Shown one piece after another: positions 1-10,979 of a stretch of 64,000 nt of DNA. The notes under the pieces were generated by a model. That model ran no database searches and was not told the DNA's origin. It saw only the letters and a list, made by a program, of their open reading frames with translations. Numbering within the stretch: the first letter of the stretch is position 1; each line of letters opens with the position of its first letter. The position numbers and the translations under genes were made by a program. The stretch spans positions 109,339,501 through 109,403,500 of the forward strand of contig CM032231.1 of assembly GCA_019009955.1 (NCBI GenBank), given 5' to 3'. The DNA is from Riptortus pedestris (lineage: Eukaryota; Arthropoda; Insecta; Hemiptera; Alydidae).

Positions 1-553
1 AACGAAAGAGTACAAAGGAAGAAGTACTTTCTTGGACCTCTCAGTTAGGGCAAAATCACTAGCCAACTCTGAAAAACCAGGTGGTGAATTCTTTGGGGGT
101 TTCATATTAGATGCGCACAAGAAGGGGGACCCAGCAATCCTTGTTTGCTTCATAGGGTCATTGCGTCTAGAATTCGGATTTTGAACCATCTTTTCTTGCA
201 TGTTAGGAATACATTAAAGCGGGAAAAGGCTGAGAAAAATTGATGGCTGAGGTTTAGAAAACTCTAGCTGGGTAGAGGATACAGGGAGGGGGGGGGAATG
301 ATAATACACAACATATTGAAGGAAATCCTCAGGTACACTTACCACCTAAAGGGCTTAAGCTAGTTCATAACTATTTTTTCGTTGATGGAGATGATCTATA
401 GCTTCATTACATCCTTGAGGGGGTCAATGTTGATGGGAATGCTGCCAACTGCAGGGCATAGGTGGAGGTCTGATATTATTAGATGGATGGTGTGCTATAA
501 TGAGTCAAACTTGTGCGGTGAGGGTTAACTACATAAAGTTGTTAATTGGTCCT
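1..553. other. No recognisable feature
   Basis: AT-rich DNA with short G runs (about 287-297). I see no repeat family used elsewhere in the window and no convincing reading frame. Confidence 0.4.
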
Positions 554-1019
554 AAAGCGTATGCACCTAAATGCGAATTGAATATTAAGCGTATGTACTT
601 AAGGAAATGACAAGGTACGGAAAGCGCATACACTTAAGGAATTGAGAATTGTACGGAAAGCGTATGCATTTATTGAAATGACAATGGTATTGAAAGCGCA
701 TACATTTAAGGAAAAGAGAATTGTACGGAAAGCGCATGCACTTAAGGAAATTATAATTGTACGGAAAGCGTACGCACTTAATGAAATGACAATTTGTGCT
801 GAAAGCGTATGCACTTAAGGAAATGAGAATGGCACTGAAAGCGTATGCACTTAAAGAAATGAGAATGGTACTGAAAGCGTATGCACTTAAAGAAATGGGA
901 ATGGTACTGAAAGCGTATGCACATAAAGAAATGAGAATGGTACTGAAAGCGTATGCACTTAAAGAATTGAGAAGGTACCAAAAGATGTGTACATTTAAGG
1001 AAAATGAGAATTGTTCGAA
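554..1019. repeat. 36-bp minisatellite, about 13 units
   Basis: Units begin AAAGCGTATGCACTTAA and continue as a GAAATGAGAATGGTACTG-like half. They are spaced 36 bp apart, with a few of 33-37 bp at the edges. The central units (about 795-965) are nearly identical and the outer ones diverged, as expected when an array homogenises from the middle. Because 36 is divisible by 3, long open frames appear on both strands (12-residue periods such as LKAYALKEMRMV on +). I regard these as a by-product and not as genes: start context is poor and the frames run into unrelated flanks. Confidence 0.9.
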
Positions 1020-1553
1020 TACGACAACAGATAAACACATCCAGGCTGTATTGTATATCCCGTTGGGGAACTTTCTAAAAGTTAATTTAAATAAAACTAA
1101 TGGACAAGAAGGTAAATGGTAGTCTATGGTCTGCCTTCTCAATTGGACATCACAAGTCACATTTTTTGTTTTCCATGTGAGGTCAAAAAGAAGAAGCCTC
1201 CAATCCTCGGTCATATTTGGACTATTTGATTTATAGTTATTTTATATGGGAGGAGGACATCTGGAGGCTTTACACGTGTGAGGTGTTGGTTCTATACAAG
1301 AGCAGACATACGTGCGTTAGTATAAGGAGTCAAGTATTAAAATGAGATGTGACGCACGTCTTTCTAAATGGAGGTTTCCTGATTATGTACAGCTGTGCTT
1401 TTCACAAAGCCAGGACTCATTCATAAAGGAAAAAAAAATGTTTAGAATGAATAGGATAGTAGAGACTACCAAGAGAGTAGAAACCTTAACATCATTGTTA
1501 TCATTATTTTGGTTGCTGTCAGTAAGCATTTAAATATTTTTCTTTCTGATTTA
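1020..1553. other. No recognisable feature
   Basis: Non-repetitive AT-rich stretch between the minisatellite and the first Hlt copy. No domain-bearing frame is visible. Confidence 0.4.
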
Positions 1554-1872
1554 TTAGCGGATTTCCCTCAAGGGAACTCAGATATTGGGATTTTCTTCTA
1601 ATGTCCATCGATCCTTCCTAGAAGATGACCAAAATGAGGTCCACACAAAATATATATACTTATACTTGTCAAATACCACTCTAGCAGTAGAGTTATTGTT
1701 TGAGTTTTACCAAAACTAAAGATCACGGCTGAAATCGGAGAATAGGGTGGAATTTAGACGGCAGGTTGCCAAAAATTCAAAATATCTCCGTTATTATGAG
1801 TTTGGTCGAAAGATTGTGGGATATTTACATGATGTTAATTGTCAGCATTCAATGGTCTCCAACTATAAAATA
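1554..1872 (+). mobile_element. Hlt copy, 3'-truncated
   Basis: Degenerate 5' end (AGCGGATTTCCCTCAAGG), the CCATCGATCC block, a short AT tract and the CTCCGTTATTATG block are present in order. The 3' half is missing. A tSINE sits at its right edge. The many substitutions mark it as an old copy. Confidence 0.75.
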
Positions 1873-2089
1873 TTTATTTATTATTTATTAACGTCCACCT
1901 TTTGCAGCTAAGGCTAATTGGGACGGGTTATCTACAGGTTACCGCCCATTTCTAGCCAAGGTGGATATTATTTAATGGATTCTGTCACTAAATAATTTCC
2001 TTTGCCCAGGCGAGAGTCGAACTCGCCACTCTAGGATTACCATGTGAGATTAAGGTCAACGCTTTAACTCACATGGCTAACCTGAGCCC
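1873..2089 (-). mobile_element. tSINE, complete, with target-site duplication
   Basis: On the minus strand it runs from CTCAGGTTAGCCATGTGAG (A box) through GAGTTCGACTCTC (B box) to CGTTAATAAATAATAAA. This is the layout of a tRNA-derived SINE: a tRNA-like head, an unrelated body and a short TAA-rich tail. It is flanked by a 14-bp direct repeat, CCAACTATAAAATA, at 1859-1872 and 2090-2103, the mark of target-primed reverse transcription. This is the best copy for defining family ends. Confidence 0.88.
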
Positions 2090-2110
2090 CCAACTATAAA
2101 ATAAACACAT

Positions 2111-2238
2111 TTTAACAGATTTCTCTTAAGGAAAATCAGCAATTGAGCTATTCATACACATGACACGATTTTCGACAACTTTCTTCAAATGTCCATCGAT
2201 CCTACCTAGTAGATGACGAAAATAATTCCGTTCAAAAT

Positions 2239-2299
<61 letters not shown>

Positions 2300-2780
2300 T
2301 TGTTTGTTATCTAGCGGTCGCAATATTTGTTTAATCGTCACGAAACTCGATTTATAAGTGTTTTGTTTAAAAAGGAAGATCAAGTTCGGTAACGGCTGAA
2401 ATCGGACTGGGTGGAGGGGGCTTTTGAGGGGAGGAATTTTGAAACTTCTTAATATCTCCGTTATTATGCGTCGGATCGAAAAATTGTATAGAACCAATCT
2501 TATTGCAAATGTAATGTTCTATACATGTTGTTATGTACATATTTTCATTATCTTTAATATTAACCTTGATATGTGCGTTTTTTTTAGTCTTCTGCCTTCA
2601 GTAAACCCCCAGTCCTACTCATGACATATCAACAATAAGCTGTTGTGTTATAAAGCACTTTATTTGAAGCCTAAATAACAAATATGGTTCTCATTGAGCA
2701 TTTACATCATGAGATAAATGCAAATACGGGACGCAAGTGGGAAATCTACTTATCCAACGCCGCCCTGCGTGGCGGACTTT
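2111..2780 (+). mobile_element. Hlt copy, type A, complete
   Basis: Both ends are recognisable: AACAGATTTCTC at the left and CCCTGCGTGGCGGACTTT at the right. A (TA)n tract lies at about 2251-2296. The type A interior includes GTAAACCCCCAGTCCTACTC and the module ending in ATGCAAATACG. It is joined directly, head to tail, to the next copy through GGACTTTAAGCAG. Confidence 0.82.
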
Positions 2781-3187
2781 AAGCAGATTTCCCTTAGGGG
2801 AAATCAGCTATTGAGGTCGTACTCAAGACGCGATTTTCGAAAAATGTCTTCAAATGTACTATACGTTGGATCGAAAAATTATATAGAACAAATCTTATTG
2901 AAAATTAAATTTGCCATAAATCATGTTATATACATTTATTCTCTATCTTGAATGTTAACCGAGATATTTGGATTCGTAATAAGTGTGTGTGGTCGGCAAA
3001 AGTCGGCTATATTCGGGACTTTCCGCCGAAAGCTAGTTCGGCCGTTTCCGTAACTGTTTGTCCCTCATGAATTGGTTTAGAGATTCGTCACTACGACTGT
3101 TATTAGTAGGCAGATTTCTCTATTTTAAAATTTCACGTGGGAAATCGCTTGGGGTTTACGCAGCCCCTGGGGGGGGGTCGGACTTTT
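2778..3187 (+). mobile_element. Hlt copy, internally deleted, in tandem with the previous one
   Basis: The 5' end is good (AGCAGATTTCCCTTAGGGG). The sequence then jumps from the TTCAAATG block straight into the GTCGGATCGAAAAATT-like block, so the (TA)n tract is lost. The 3' interior is type B-like with GGCCGTTTCCGTAACTG. The 3' hairpin region carries an expanded G run. Confidence 0.8.
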
Positions 3188-3694
3188 TGCTTTAAGTAAG
3201 TGAGTTGTGATTAAAAATCTTATTTTTAGAGTACATTTCAGTTTCTGTCATATGAGTTTCTTACTTCAGGAGAAGTACAGTATTGATGGTGAGATGAGAT
3301 GATACTTTTCTTCTCCATAAACAATGACGAACACCAAGGAGGAATAAGGCGGACAGACAAGGCTCTCGCCGAACTGGATGTATTATTCTGAGTTATACCT
3401 GCCGAAGCTAGAGACCCAAAACTCTATTGAAGGGCAAGCAACGTTGCTACCTAATTGAACGGTCCTAATAGTGGCAGAACTAACTCAGACCGCACCGCCC
3501 AGTTAACAGCCGATTCAAAATGGAGATGGCTAGTAATTGTAGCCCTGCTGTATTCTCCCAAACTAATTGGGATTTGGGCCAAACCAGTTACAACTACAAT
3601 TGTTGACCTTAAGTCGCGGAATATCTATCAATCCGTTTCGCCGGCCAAAACATTTCAAACCAATTCGCGATACAATCTGGATTTCTGATAAACT
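3188..3694. other. No recognisable feature
   Basis: Spacer between Hlt copies. A 77-residue frame from 3455 has no motif I recognise and is probably accidental. Confidence 0.4.
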
Positions 3695-3784
3695 TTTATC
3701 GGATTTTCCTTAAGGGAAATTAGCTATTGAGGTTGTACTCATGGCGTCATTTCTCTCCCTACAATTCCATCTAGCATATGACAA
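3695..3784 (+). mobile_element. Hlt 5'-end fragment
   Basis: It keeps TTCCTTAAGGGAAAT, the GAGGTTGTACTCATGGCG block and a worn CCATCTAG...ATGAC block. It ends abruptly where an oppositely oriented Hlt begins. Confidence 0.7.
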
Positions 3785-4510
3785 AAAATCCGCCACGCAG
3801 GGGGCTGTGTGGACTAAGCAAATTTCCCACATTTGGGCGGCCAAATTACGCGCTTGTGATCTCATTTCACCACAAATCTCTATTTCTGAATAAAAACCGA
3901 TGACAAATAAGGCCATTTTTCATTCTCCCTCCCGCTAAATCCGCATTATTCTAGGTCTTCAGCCAATGACAAATTGATCTATAGTATTCTCTCAAATGGT
4001 TAAATACCGAATGTGTAGTAGATCAAACAAATAATTTCGAGTAAAGAACGTAAATCTTAATTGTACGTCATCTCATAACGTATTTGCCAGATATCTCTTC
4101 TCTTGAAAACAATATTTTGTACATAAGCTTAGAATATAGTGGTCTGTGATATGACAGCTTAGAGTGAATATGACTTGTTTACGAACGAGTATGAGGGTTT
4201 GCTGAAAGCTGAAAGAAAAAAAAAAAAAACAAATATTACGGATAATATTCCAGACAGAAAATAAATGTTTTCCATTTTCAATTTGATCGAATTTATACAA
4301 TTTTTCGATCCGTAGTATAATATAAGAGATATTTCGAATTTTCAAAATTTCCCTCCCTCGAACCACCCCCCCCCGGTCCAATTTCAGCCATTAACGAACT
4401 TGATTTTTAGTTTTGCTTGAAACGCTTATATTAGAGTTTGGCAGCGATCGAACAAAAATTGCGACCGCTATAGAGCTAACAGTCAAGAGTATAAGTATAT
4501 GTATTTACAC
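3784..4510 (-). mobile_element. Hlt copy, 5' half lost
   Basis: Minus-strand order is seen from the 3' end (CCGCCACGCAG...ACTAAGCAAATTTCCCAC) through the type A interior and the C-rich run (CCACCCCCCCCCCGG) to AAAAATTGCGACCGCTA. It stops at the degenerate AT tract, where a tSINE fragment begins. Confidence 0.75.
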
Positions 4511-4514
4511 ATTA

Positions 4515-4661
4515 GGGACTCAGGTTTGACGTTTGAGATGAAGCATTGACCCTAATCTCACGTGGTAAACTTGGAGAGGCGAGTTCAATTCCCGCCTGAA
4601 CTATGGAATTTATTTTGTGACGGAATTCACTAAATATAATCCTTAGTCTAACCATGAATAG
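4515..4661 (+). mobile_element. tSINE, 3' body missing
   Basis: The tRNA-like head (GACTCAGGTTTGACGTTTGAG; B box GAGTTCAATTCCCGCC) and the first part of the body are present. An Hlt begins at the A run where the SINE reads TAGAAAA. A SINE tail (CGTTAATAAATAA) appears on the other side of that Hlt at about 5441-5462. Confidence 0.8.
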
Positions 4662-5441
4662 AAAAGTCCGTCACGCAGGGGCTGCGTAAACTAAGCAGAT
4701 TTCCCACGTGATGTTTAGTAATAGATAAATATACATACTGCTAACACAACAACATCGTGAATAAATACATACGGAAATAAGAAATGTTTCATCCAATTTC
4801 AATAACCTGCCGACAGGAAGCGTTAGGTTAAATTGTAAACAAATGGGGGCCGACCCGTTTGTTTACATTTCTAACCTAACCTCTGCCTTACACCGGAAAG
4901 AAAAACAATTACTGAAATAATCAAAATATAACACATTATTTTATTGAGAACTATTTACTATATCTAGTACTGTAATTAATAATGAGTCTGAATAATTGTT
5001 ATCTCAATCAATAAAATTTTAGTAGTCCAAAAAACTTTAAGTTGGGGGGTTGTGGGGGGGGGGGTCACCAGGGCATTATTTGCATGTATCTCGTATTAAA
5101 TAAAGGTCTCTTTTTGAATACAATTTTTGGTATTTTTAAACTTCCAATAATGTGATTTATTATGTAAGCAGAGTATTGTTTACGTAACATGAGTAGAAGT
5201 GGTGGTTTGCTGAAAACTGAAAAATGCAAATATCTCGGTTAATATTCAAAATAGAGAATAAACGTATATAACAATATTTATAGTAAATTTAATTTGCAAT
5301 AAGATTGGTTATATACAATTTTTCGATCCGACCTATGGTAACGGAGATATTTTGAAATTTCAAAATTTTCGTCATCTCCTGGGTAGGATCGATGGACATT
5401 TGAAGAAATTTTTCGAAAATCGCGTCAAAAATCTGCTAAAA
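4662..5441 (-). mobile_element. Hlt copy, type A, both ends present, middle deleted
   Basis: It starts AAAAGTCCGTCACGCAGG and ends AAATCTGCTAAAA. The block with the C-rich run, the GCGACCGC motif and the (TA)n tract is deleted between AACGGAGATATTTTG and TTCGTCATCTCC. The type A interior includes a G-rich run at about 5045-5065. It lies between a tSINE head and a tSINE tail. Confidence 0.83.
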
Positions 5442-5465
5442 GTGGTCGTTAATAAATAATTTTAT
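5441..5465 (+). mobile_element. tSINE tail fragment
   Basis: GTGGTCGTTAATAAATAAT matches the SINE 3' end. It is probably the right-hand part of the SINE head at 4515-4661, separated by the Hlt insertion. Confidence 0.6.
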
Positions 5466-5514
5466 TTATTGGTATATATATATATATAATATTACTATAT
5501 AAAATTTAAATTTT

Positions 5515-5631
5515 CATCTGATCTCTTTTTCGTCAAGAAGTTGGTAGTACCAATGGACATTTGAGGTATTTTTTTTCGAAAAATCACGTCATGAATACAA
5601 CCGTAATGCCTGATTTTCCTTAAGAGAAATC
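5515..5631 (-). mobile_element. Hlt 5'-end fragment
   Basis: The CGTCAAGAAG...CAATGGACATTTGAGG block and TTTTCCTTAAGAGAAATC are recognisable. The remainder is absent. Confidence 0.65.
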
Positions 5632-5647
5632 TAAGAGTTTCATGTAT

Positions 5648-6012
5648 AACTAACGACCAAGTTCTCAGAAATTGCCCCAGGAGAGAGATAAAAAAGAGGA
5701 GAAAATTGAAAATTCAAAACATTTCCGTTATTATGAGTACGATTTTAAAATGCAAATCTTGTAGAACATTTGATGCTGTACATTTTTAGTTCTATACATT
5801 TCCTCGTTACTGAAATATTGAGTGTGTTATTCGTACTTCGTTGCTTAAACCCTAGCTCGTTGGTTAAACTCTTAGTTAAACCCCTACTTCTAATCATTTA
5901 ATTTTTATTTAGAAATAGATAATACCCGTATATGGCGAGGTGAGATCAGTAGCATGTCTACCAGAGCGTGAGAAATCTGCTTACCTTACGCAGCCACCGC
6001 GTAACTGATTTT
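5648..6012 (+). mobile_element. Old Hlt fragment, 3' half
   Basis: A worn version of the series runs from AAAACATTTCCGTTATTATGAG to GAGAAATCTGCTTACCTTACG and a decayed terminal hairpin (CGCAGCCACCGCG). It is much more diverged than its neighbours. Confidence 0.6.
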
Positions 6013-7140
6013 GTGAAATAAGAACTTATAAGCCCAAAGATTCCATTAATGATTAAAGACCCATGGATATAATACAATGAAAAGTTGATATCTGTTCTAT
6101 TAAATATTAGTTAATCAATTTTCTATTCATGAATTAACAAATTTACCCGGAACTGTATGACATGGCTGCATCTTTTAATTCTAAAGGCCACAAAAGTCGG
6201 AAAAGAAACAAATCCATATTCCAATAAATAAATCCTTAATAAAAGGTAACAAAAAAAAAATTGAAAAAGTTTTGCTTAGGTCACTCATAACTTATTATAA
6301 TTTACTATAGATCTTCCCGAATCATTCTCAATTTGAGTAAGAAGTAATTCTTAAGGTTGTGACGAGGAAACTTTTTATTTTTACAGAACCGGAAACATCC
6401 GTTAAAATAACTTGATAGCGGGGATGTAGTAATCTCTGCCAGGTCAATTGGTTATTTCTGACCGGTTTTAGTTAATTACTTGTTGCCAATAATTGACACT
6501 CAGCACGATGTAGCAACCTACGCTTCTTCCTCATCGAACTCTAAATCAGGAAACCAAAGAGTTTTGTACCGCAAAGGGAAATTAATTCATGGCGGCTCTA
6601 ACTTGATCTGTCGATTCCCAACATAATAACGAAAAGAAAAAAACTATCTTATCAGCTTCTCGTAAACGATTACCAACAAATTCGTCTATTGCATAAGTTG
6701 TAACTCAGATATTAACAGAGTTTACATATACATATTAAAATCCGATCTTCGGGTATTGACTAGTTCACGGTTCTTTCTGAGTCTTAGAGGGTGCCCTGGG
6801 GATCCTAGAAATTTGTCTTGCCACAGCTTCCTCAGAAATATGAGCACACGCTGGACACTCGAAGACTTGGATTGTAATATTGACATGTAAAGCTTCATAT
6901 ATCCTTTTACATTCAGCTCTAAATGAATCTGTAGTCCTCATCTACAGTTATATGGATGACTAATAATATCAAATAAAGCGATACCTCTAAGGATTGACTA
7001 CCTTTAGGAACCACGTGCTGTTTGTGTTTAGTATGTATGCCTCTTGGAAATGCGGTTAGGTACTTCTTTAAAGCGATTGTAGCGCTCCTACCGGTGGCCA
7101 GCCACATCACGTTTATTCGCGGTTACGGGATGAAGCTGAC
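6013..7140. other. No recognisable feature
   Basis: About 1.1 kb of AT-rich sequence with none of the local repeat families. The frame at 6919-7110 (minus) shows no domain I recognise. Confidence 0.4.
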
Positions 7141-7698
7141 TTTTACAGGATTTCCCTTGGGAGGAAATCAGCTATTGAGGTCGTAAAATTTCTCTTCAAG
7201 TGTCCATCGATCCTACCCAGGAGATGCCGAAAATGAGGTCCGTTCAAAATTATATGTATATTTGTCTGCTAACGCTGTAGCGGTCGCAATTTTTGTTTGA
7301 TCGTTACGAAAATCGATATTTAACGTTTTATGTAAAAAGACAGAAATCGGACCAGAGGAAGGGGGGGTTCTAATGCTACATATACAACACTGTTATGTAA
7401 TAGACCACATTATTTAAGTTTAAATATCTTATATTACTGTTACTTTTTTAGTCTGGTTCTTAACTCTCGTGATGAATAAATTAAAATTTATCAAGAATGT
7501 GTGTTCTATTGTAAAATTCAGAGAGGAAAGAATTCTAAATTTTCGCCAATCCTGCTGGGGGTTTCTTTCTGTTTCAGTCTTCATTAAAGACCCCTTCTTA
7601 TTTACATAGAAATAGTGAGTATGTTGTAAAATGAGAACACTAGCGTGTAATACAAGTGGGAAATCTGCCCAGTTTACGCAGTCCCTGCGTGACGGATA
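7141..7698 (+). mobile_element. Hlt copy, near-complete, short AT tract
   Basis: The 5' end is slightly worn (GGATTTCCCTTGGGAGG). It has the CCATCGATCCTACCCAGGAG block, a (TA)n tract reduced to a few units, the GTAGCGGTCGCAATTTTTG block and a normal 3' end (GGGAAATCTGCCCAG...CCCTGCGTGACGG). Confidence 0.82.
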
Positions 7699-8034
7699 TG
7701 TTTGGTGCAGTAGAGAGACACTGCACGACGGGGGGCTCAGGACCTAACATTTTAGCTTCCATTCGATGGGAAATATCAACAAATAGGTCCGTTTGGGAAA
7801 TTCTATTTATAAATATGTTTCCTCTCTTCGCTGAGAATCAGCCAACTCTAAACATCTGTCAAGCACAATTGAATTATCTCCTTATAATGTATACATTCAG
7901 AAAGTCCTTCACCAGGTGTTGCATTAACAAAACAGATTTTCCAAATGCTACCATCTCAAATTTTACTACCTATGCCTTCTGTTACAAGAGGTCTATGTAA
8001 CCACAACTTAAAATATAATTTAAAGTCATGCAAC
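7699..8034. other. No recognisable feature
   Basis: Spacer between two Hlt copies with no visible family membership. Confidence 0.35.
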
Positions 8035-8751
8035 TGCTGACCACAGACTTCATAAAAATGCAAATATCTCGGTTAATATTCAAGATAGAAAATACATGTA
8101 TATAACAATATTTATAGTAAATTTAATTTTGTTTGTACCTCGTAAAATAAAGCTTTGTTGAAAACAATATTTTGTATTTAACCTAATAATGAGGTGGTTC
8201 ATGAGATATCAGCTTATTATTAATATGCCCCTAGTAGGAGTGGGGGTTTACTGAAAGCGGAACTCATTTCAAAAAATACAAATATCTCAATTAATACTCA
8301 TTATACGGAAAATATGTATAGAACAATATTTATAGTAAATTAAATTTGCAATAAGATTGGTTCTATACAATTTTTCGATCCGATGCATAATAACGGAGAT
8401 ATTTTGAATTTTCGAAAATCCCCCCTCTAAACCCTCCCCCCTCCCTCTGGTCTGATTTCAGCCGTTAACGAACTTGATCTGTCTTTTTACATAAAACGGT
8501 TGAATGTCGAGTTTCGTAACGATCAAACAAAAATTGCGACCGCGAGCGTTAACAGACAAATATATATATATATATATATATACTATATATATATATATAT
8601 ATAATTATATATTTATACTATTATAATAATTTTGAACGGACCTCATTTTCGTCATCTCCTGGGTAGGATCGATGGACATTTGAAGAAAATTTTCGAAAAT
8701 CTCGTCGTACGACCTCAATAGCTGATTTCCCTTAAGGGAAATCAGCTAAAA
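8035..8751 (-). mobile_element. Hlt copy with internal partial duplication
   Basis: The minus-strand series GCAAATATCTCGGTTAATATTC occurs twice (about 8058 and 8278, the second changed). Between them is a type A segment (GTAGGAGTGGGGGTTTACTG), so this copy mixes two interiors. The (TA)n tract is at about 8562-8604. The 5' terminal palindrome is intact. The 3' terminus is missing. Confidence 0.8.
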
Positions 8752-8785
8752 TACAAATAACAGGCTTAATATTCAAGTTATAAAT

Positions 8786-9084
8786 AGTCCGTCACGCAGG
8801 GGATGCATAAACTAAGGAGATTCGAAGGCTTACAATAGATAAATATACATACAGATAACAATGCTGTGAGTGATAAGTGAATAAATACAAACGGTAATGA
8901 GAAATCATGCAGTCAATTTACAATACAAATTTATAATCTCTACAACGGAAAGCCGCTGAATTGTAAACGAAATGAATGATTCACTTAACATTCATGTTAG
9001 TGTTACCTGTATGTATATTTAACTATTGTAAACCTTTTCGTGGGAAATCTACGTAGTTTACGCAGCGCCTGCGTGACGGACTTT
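8786..9084. mobile_element. Fold-back element made of two Hlt 3' ends
   Basis: The left arm begins AGTCCGTCACGCAGGGG and the right arm ends CCTGCGTGACGGACTTT. Both arms carry the type A 3' interior (ATAAATATACATACAG and its complement). The result is a unit of about 300 bp with long imperfect inverted repeats and an Hlt 3' terminus at each end. Confidence 0.8.
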
Positions 9085-9799
9085 AAATTTATTAATCCTG
9101 ATCACTTGTTTGCTCTACAGTCCAGCATCTCGGCAGTAATTTTGGTATGTTCTTCCGCAATAAAGGCTACTTGCGCCTTTAGTTGTTAGAGTAAAGAGAC
9201 AGCAATTGGTTTGATAACGGAATGTAGGCAGAAAGCATGTGGAATAAGCAGAAAGACATGGTTTCCGTCCATTGGAAACCTACTTAGCCCAAGTGTTGGT
9301 CAGTCCTTGACACAGAAGTTCCATTTAGCTTAGACTAATTCACCGGAATGTTCCCTTAATGGAACACAGAGCTCCACTAGAGGTAGATTCTTATTCACTG
9401 ACTGTGCAGCCACTGAGCTTTACTTACTCCAATCTCCTTCATTTTCTATTGCCTTTAGAAGTACGATTCTTTAATAAAAAGACTTATCAATGAAATTCCA
9501 GGATGAACGCGCCAGATTCCAATTAAATCTCTAAGTCCGAATAGAACAGATACCCAATAAACAAAATAAGAACAATGATATTGTATAAGGTAGCTTTTAG
9601 CAAATTTTAATCTCTTCGTTGTATCTGATGATCTTAACCTAATTATAATAACTTTAATGTTCTTGATGTTCTGTTTCAAGGCTATATTCAAAATTATTTA
9701 ATATTATTCGCCTGTAATTTTAAGTAATTGGAAGTAATATATCAATATTTTCACTTACTGAATGATTTAATTAGGATTGTATGACTCCTGTAAAATTAA
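9085..9799. other. No recognisable feature
   Basis: AT-rich spacer. The 78-residue minus frame at 9455-9691 has no recognisable domain. Confidence 0.4.
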
Positions 9800-9923
9800 T
9801 TTTAGCAGATTTCCCTTAAGGGAAATCAGCTATTGAGGTCGTACTCATGACACGATTTTCGAAAATTTTCTTCAAATGTCCATCGATCCTACCCAGGAGA
9901 TGACGAAAATGAGGTCCGTTCAA

Positions 9924-9972
<49 letters not shown>

Positions 9973-10620
9973 CAAATATATATATATTTGTCTGTTAACA
10001 CTCTAGCGGTCGCAATTTTTGTTTAATTGTCACCAAACTCGGTATTTAAGCGTTTTATATAAAAAGGAAGATCAAGTTCGTTAACGGCTGAAATCGGACC
10101 AGTGGGAAGGAGGGTTTAGAGGGGGGATTTTCGAAAATTTGAAATATCTCCGTTATTATGCGTCGGATCGAAAAATTGTATAGAACCAATCTTATTGCAA
10201 ATTTACTATATATATTGCTATATACATGTATTCTCTATCTTGAATATTAACCGAGATATTTGCATTTTTATGAAGTCTGTGGTCGGCCATCTTCGTCATT
10301 TCTCGGCTCAGGCGGAAGCTTCTTCTAACCTGTTGTTTTTAACCTTACCTTACCTTTCTTTTGAGATTTATGCAAATACGTTCTATTCATTCGCCCCCCC
10401 CCCTTCTTTAGTTCTTGGACTACTAAAATTTGATTTATTAAAATATAAATTATTCTTACAATTCAGAAGCCGTTTCAGTCGGAAATTTATTTTAATTAAC
10501 TGAAAGATTTCTCATTATCTAATCACGGTGGTATTGTGTTACCAGTATGCAGATTTCTCTATTGTAAAACTTCACGGGGGAAATCTGCTTAGTTTACGCA
10601 GCCCCTGAGTGACGGACATT
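9800..10620 (+). mobile_element. Hlt copy, type A, complete
   Basis: The 5' palindrome GATTTCCCTTAAGGGAAATC is perfect. The (TA)n tract spans about 9931-9968 with a second block near 9979. The G run, the type A interior (CGCCCCCCCCCTTCTTTAG...) and the 3' end GGGAAATCTGCTTAGTTTACG follow. One change in the terminal hairpin (CCCTGAGTGACGG) breaks a pair. This is a good reference for type A. Confidence 0.87.
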
Positions 10621-10621
10621 T

Positions 10622-10739
10622 TTATTTTACTTTAGTCTGCCATTTCAACATGTGTGAAATCTGCTTAGCTTACACAGCCCTTTACTGACTGACTTTTGTT
10701 ACTTGAGTCAGTTTAGAAATGAAGGATTCAAATTGTAAT
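10622..10739 (+). repeat. Left arm of a 118-bp inverted duplication (contains an Hlt 3' end)
   Basis: It contains an aberrant Hlt 3' end (GTGAAATCTGCTTAGCTTACACAGCC) plus flanking DNA to AGGATTCAAATTGTAA. The same block recurs in reverse complement at 13459-13580, including the non-Hlt flanks, so the two arms are duplicates of one locus and not two insertions. Confidence 0.8.
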
Positions 10740-10819
10740 AGCGTTTTTTATTTTTTTTTGACTTACGAGGTTGCTGATCAACACTGTCGATATATAACTT
10801 TTTATATCTTATTAATAAT

Positions 10820-10979
10820 GGGGGCTACAGTAAGCGATGTGAGCTAAGGCGTTATCTTCCGTTAACCTTCCGACTTACATAACCTCGCTTGGTGAACCTA
10901 GAGTGGTAGATTCGATTCCCTCCTGGGCAATGGAAATTTATTTTCGGACAAACTCATTAACTGAGCCATTGCTAGAAAA
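10820..10979 (+). mobile_element. tSINE, 3' body missing
   Basis: It has a worn A box, the B box (GATTCGATTCCCTCCTGGGC) and body up to GCTAGAAAA, where an Hlt begins. The SINE tail is found beyond that Hlt, as at 4.5-5.5 kb. Confidence 0.75.

Noticed and set aside
538..1019. CRISPR-like array
   Set aside because: Units are contiguous and similar along their whole length, with no unique spacers, and the genome is eukaryotic.
585..1214. 209-residue minus-strand frame with 12-residue repeats
   Set aside because: It follows from the 36-bp minisatellite, which keeps several frames open at once. The non-repeat ends show no domain.
1873..2089. Functional tRNA gene
   Set aside because: A and B boxes are present, but the acceptor stem and anticodon arm are not intact and the unit has a SINE body, tail and target duplication.
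7656..8000. 114-residue plus-strand frame
   Set aside because: Begins inside an Hlt 3' end and has no recognisable domain.
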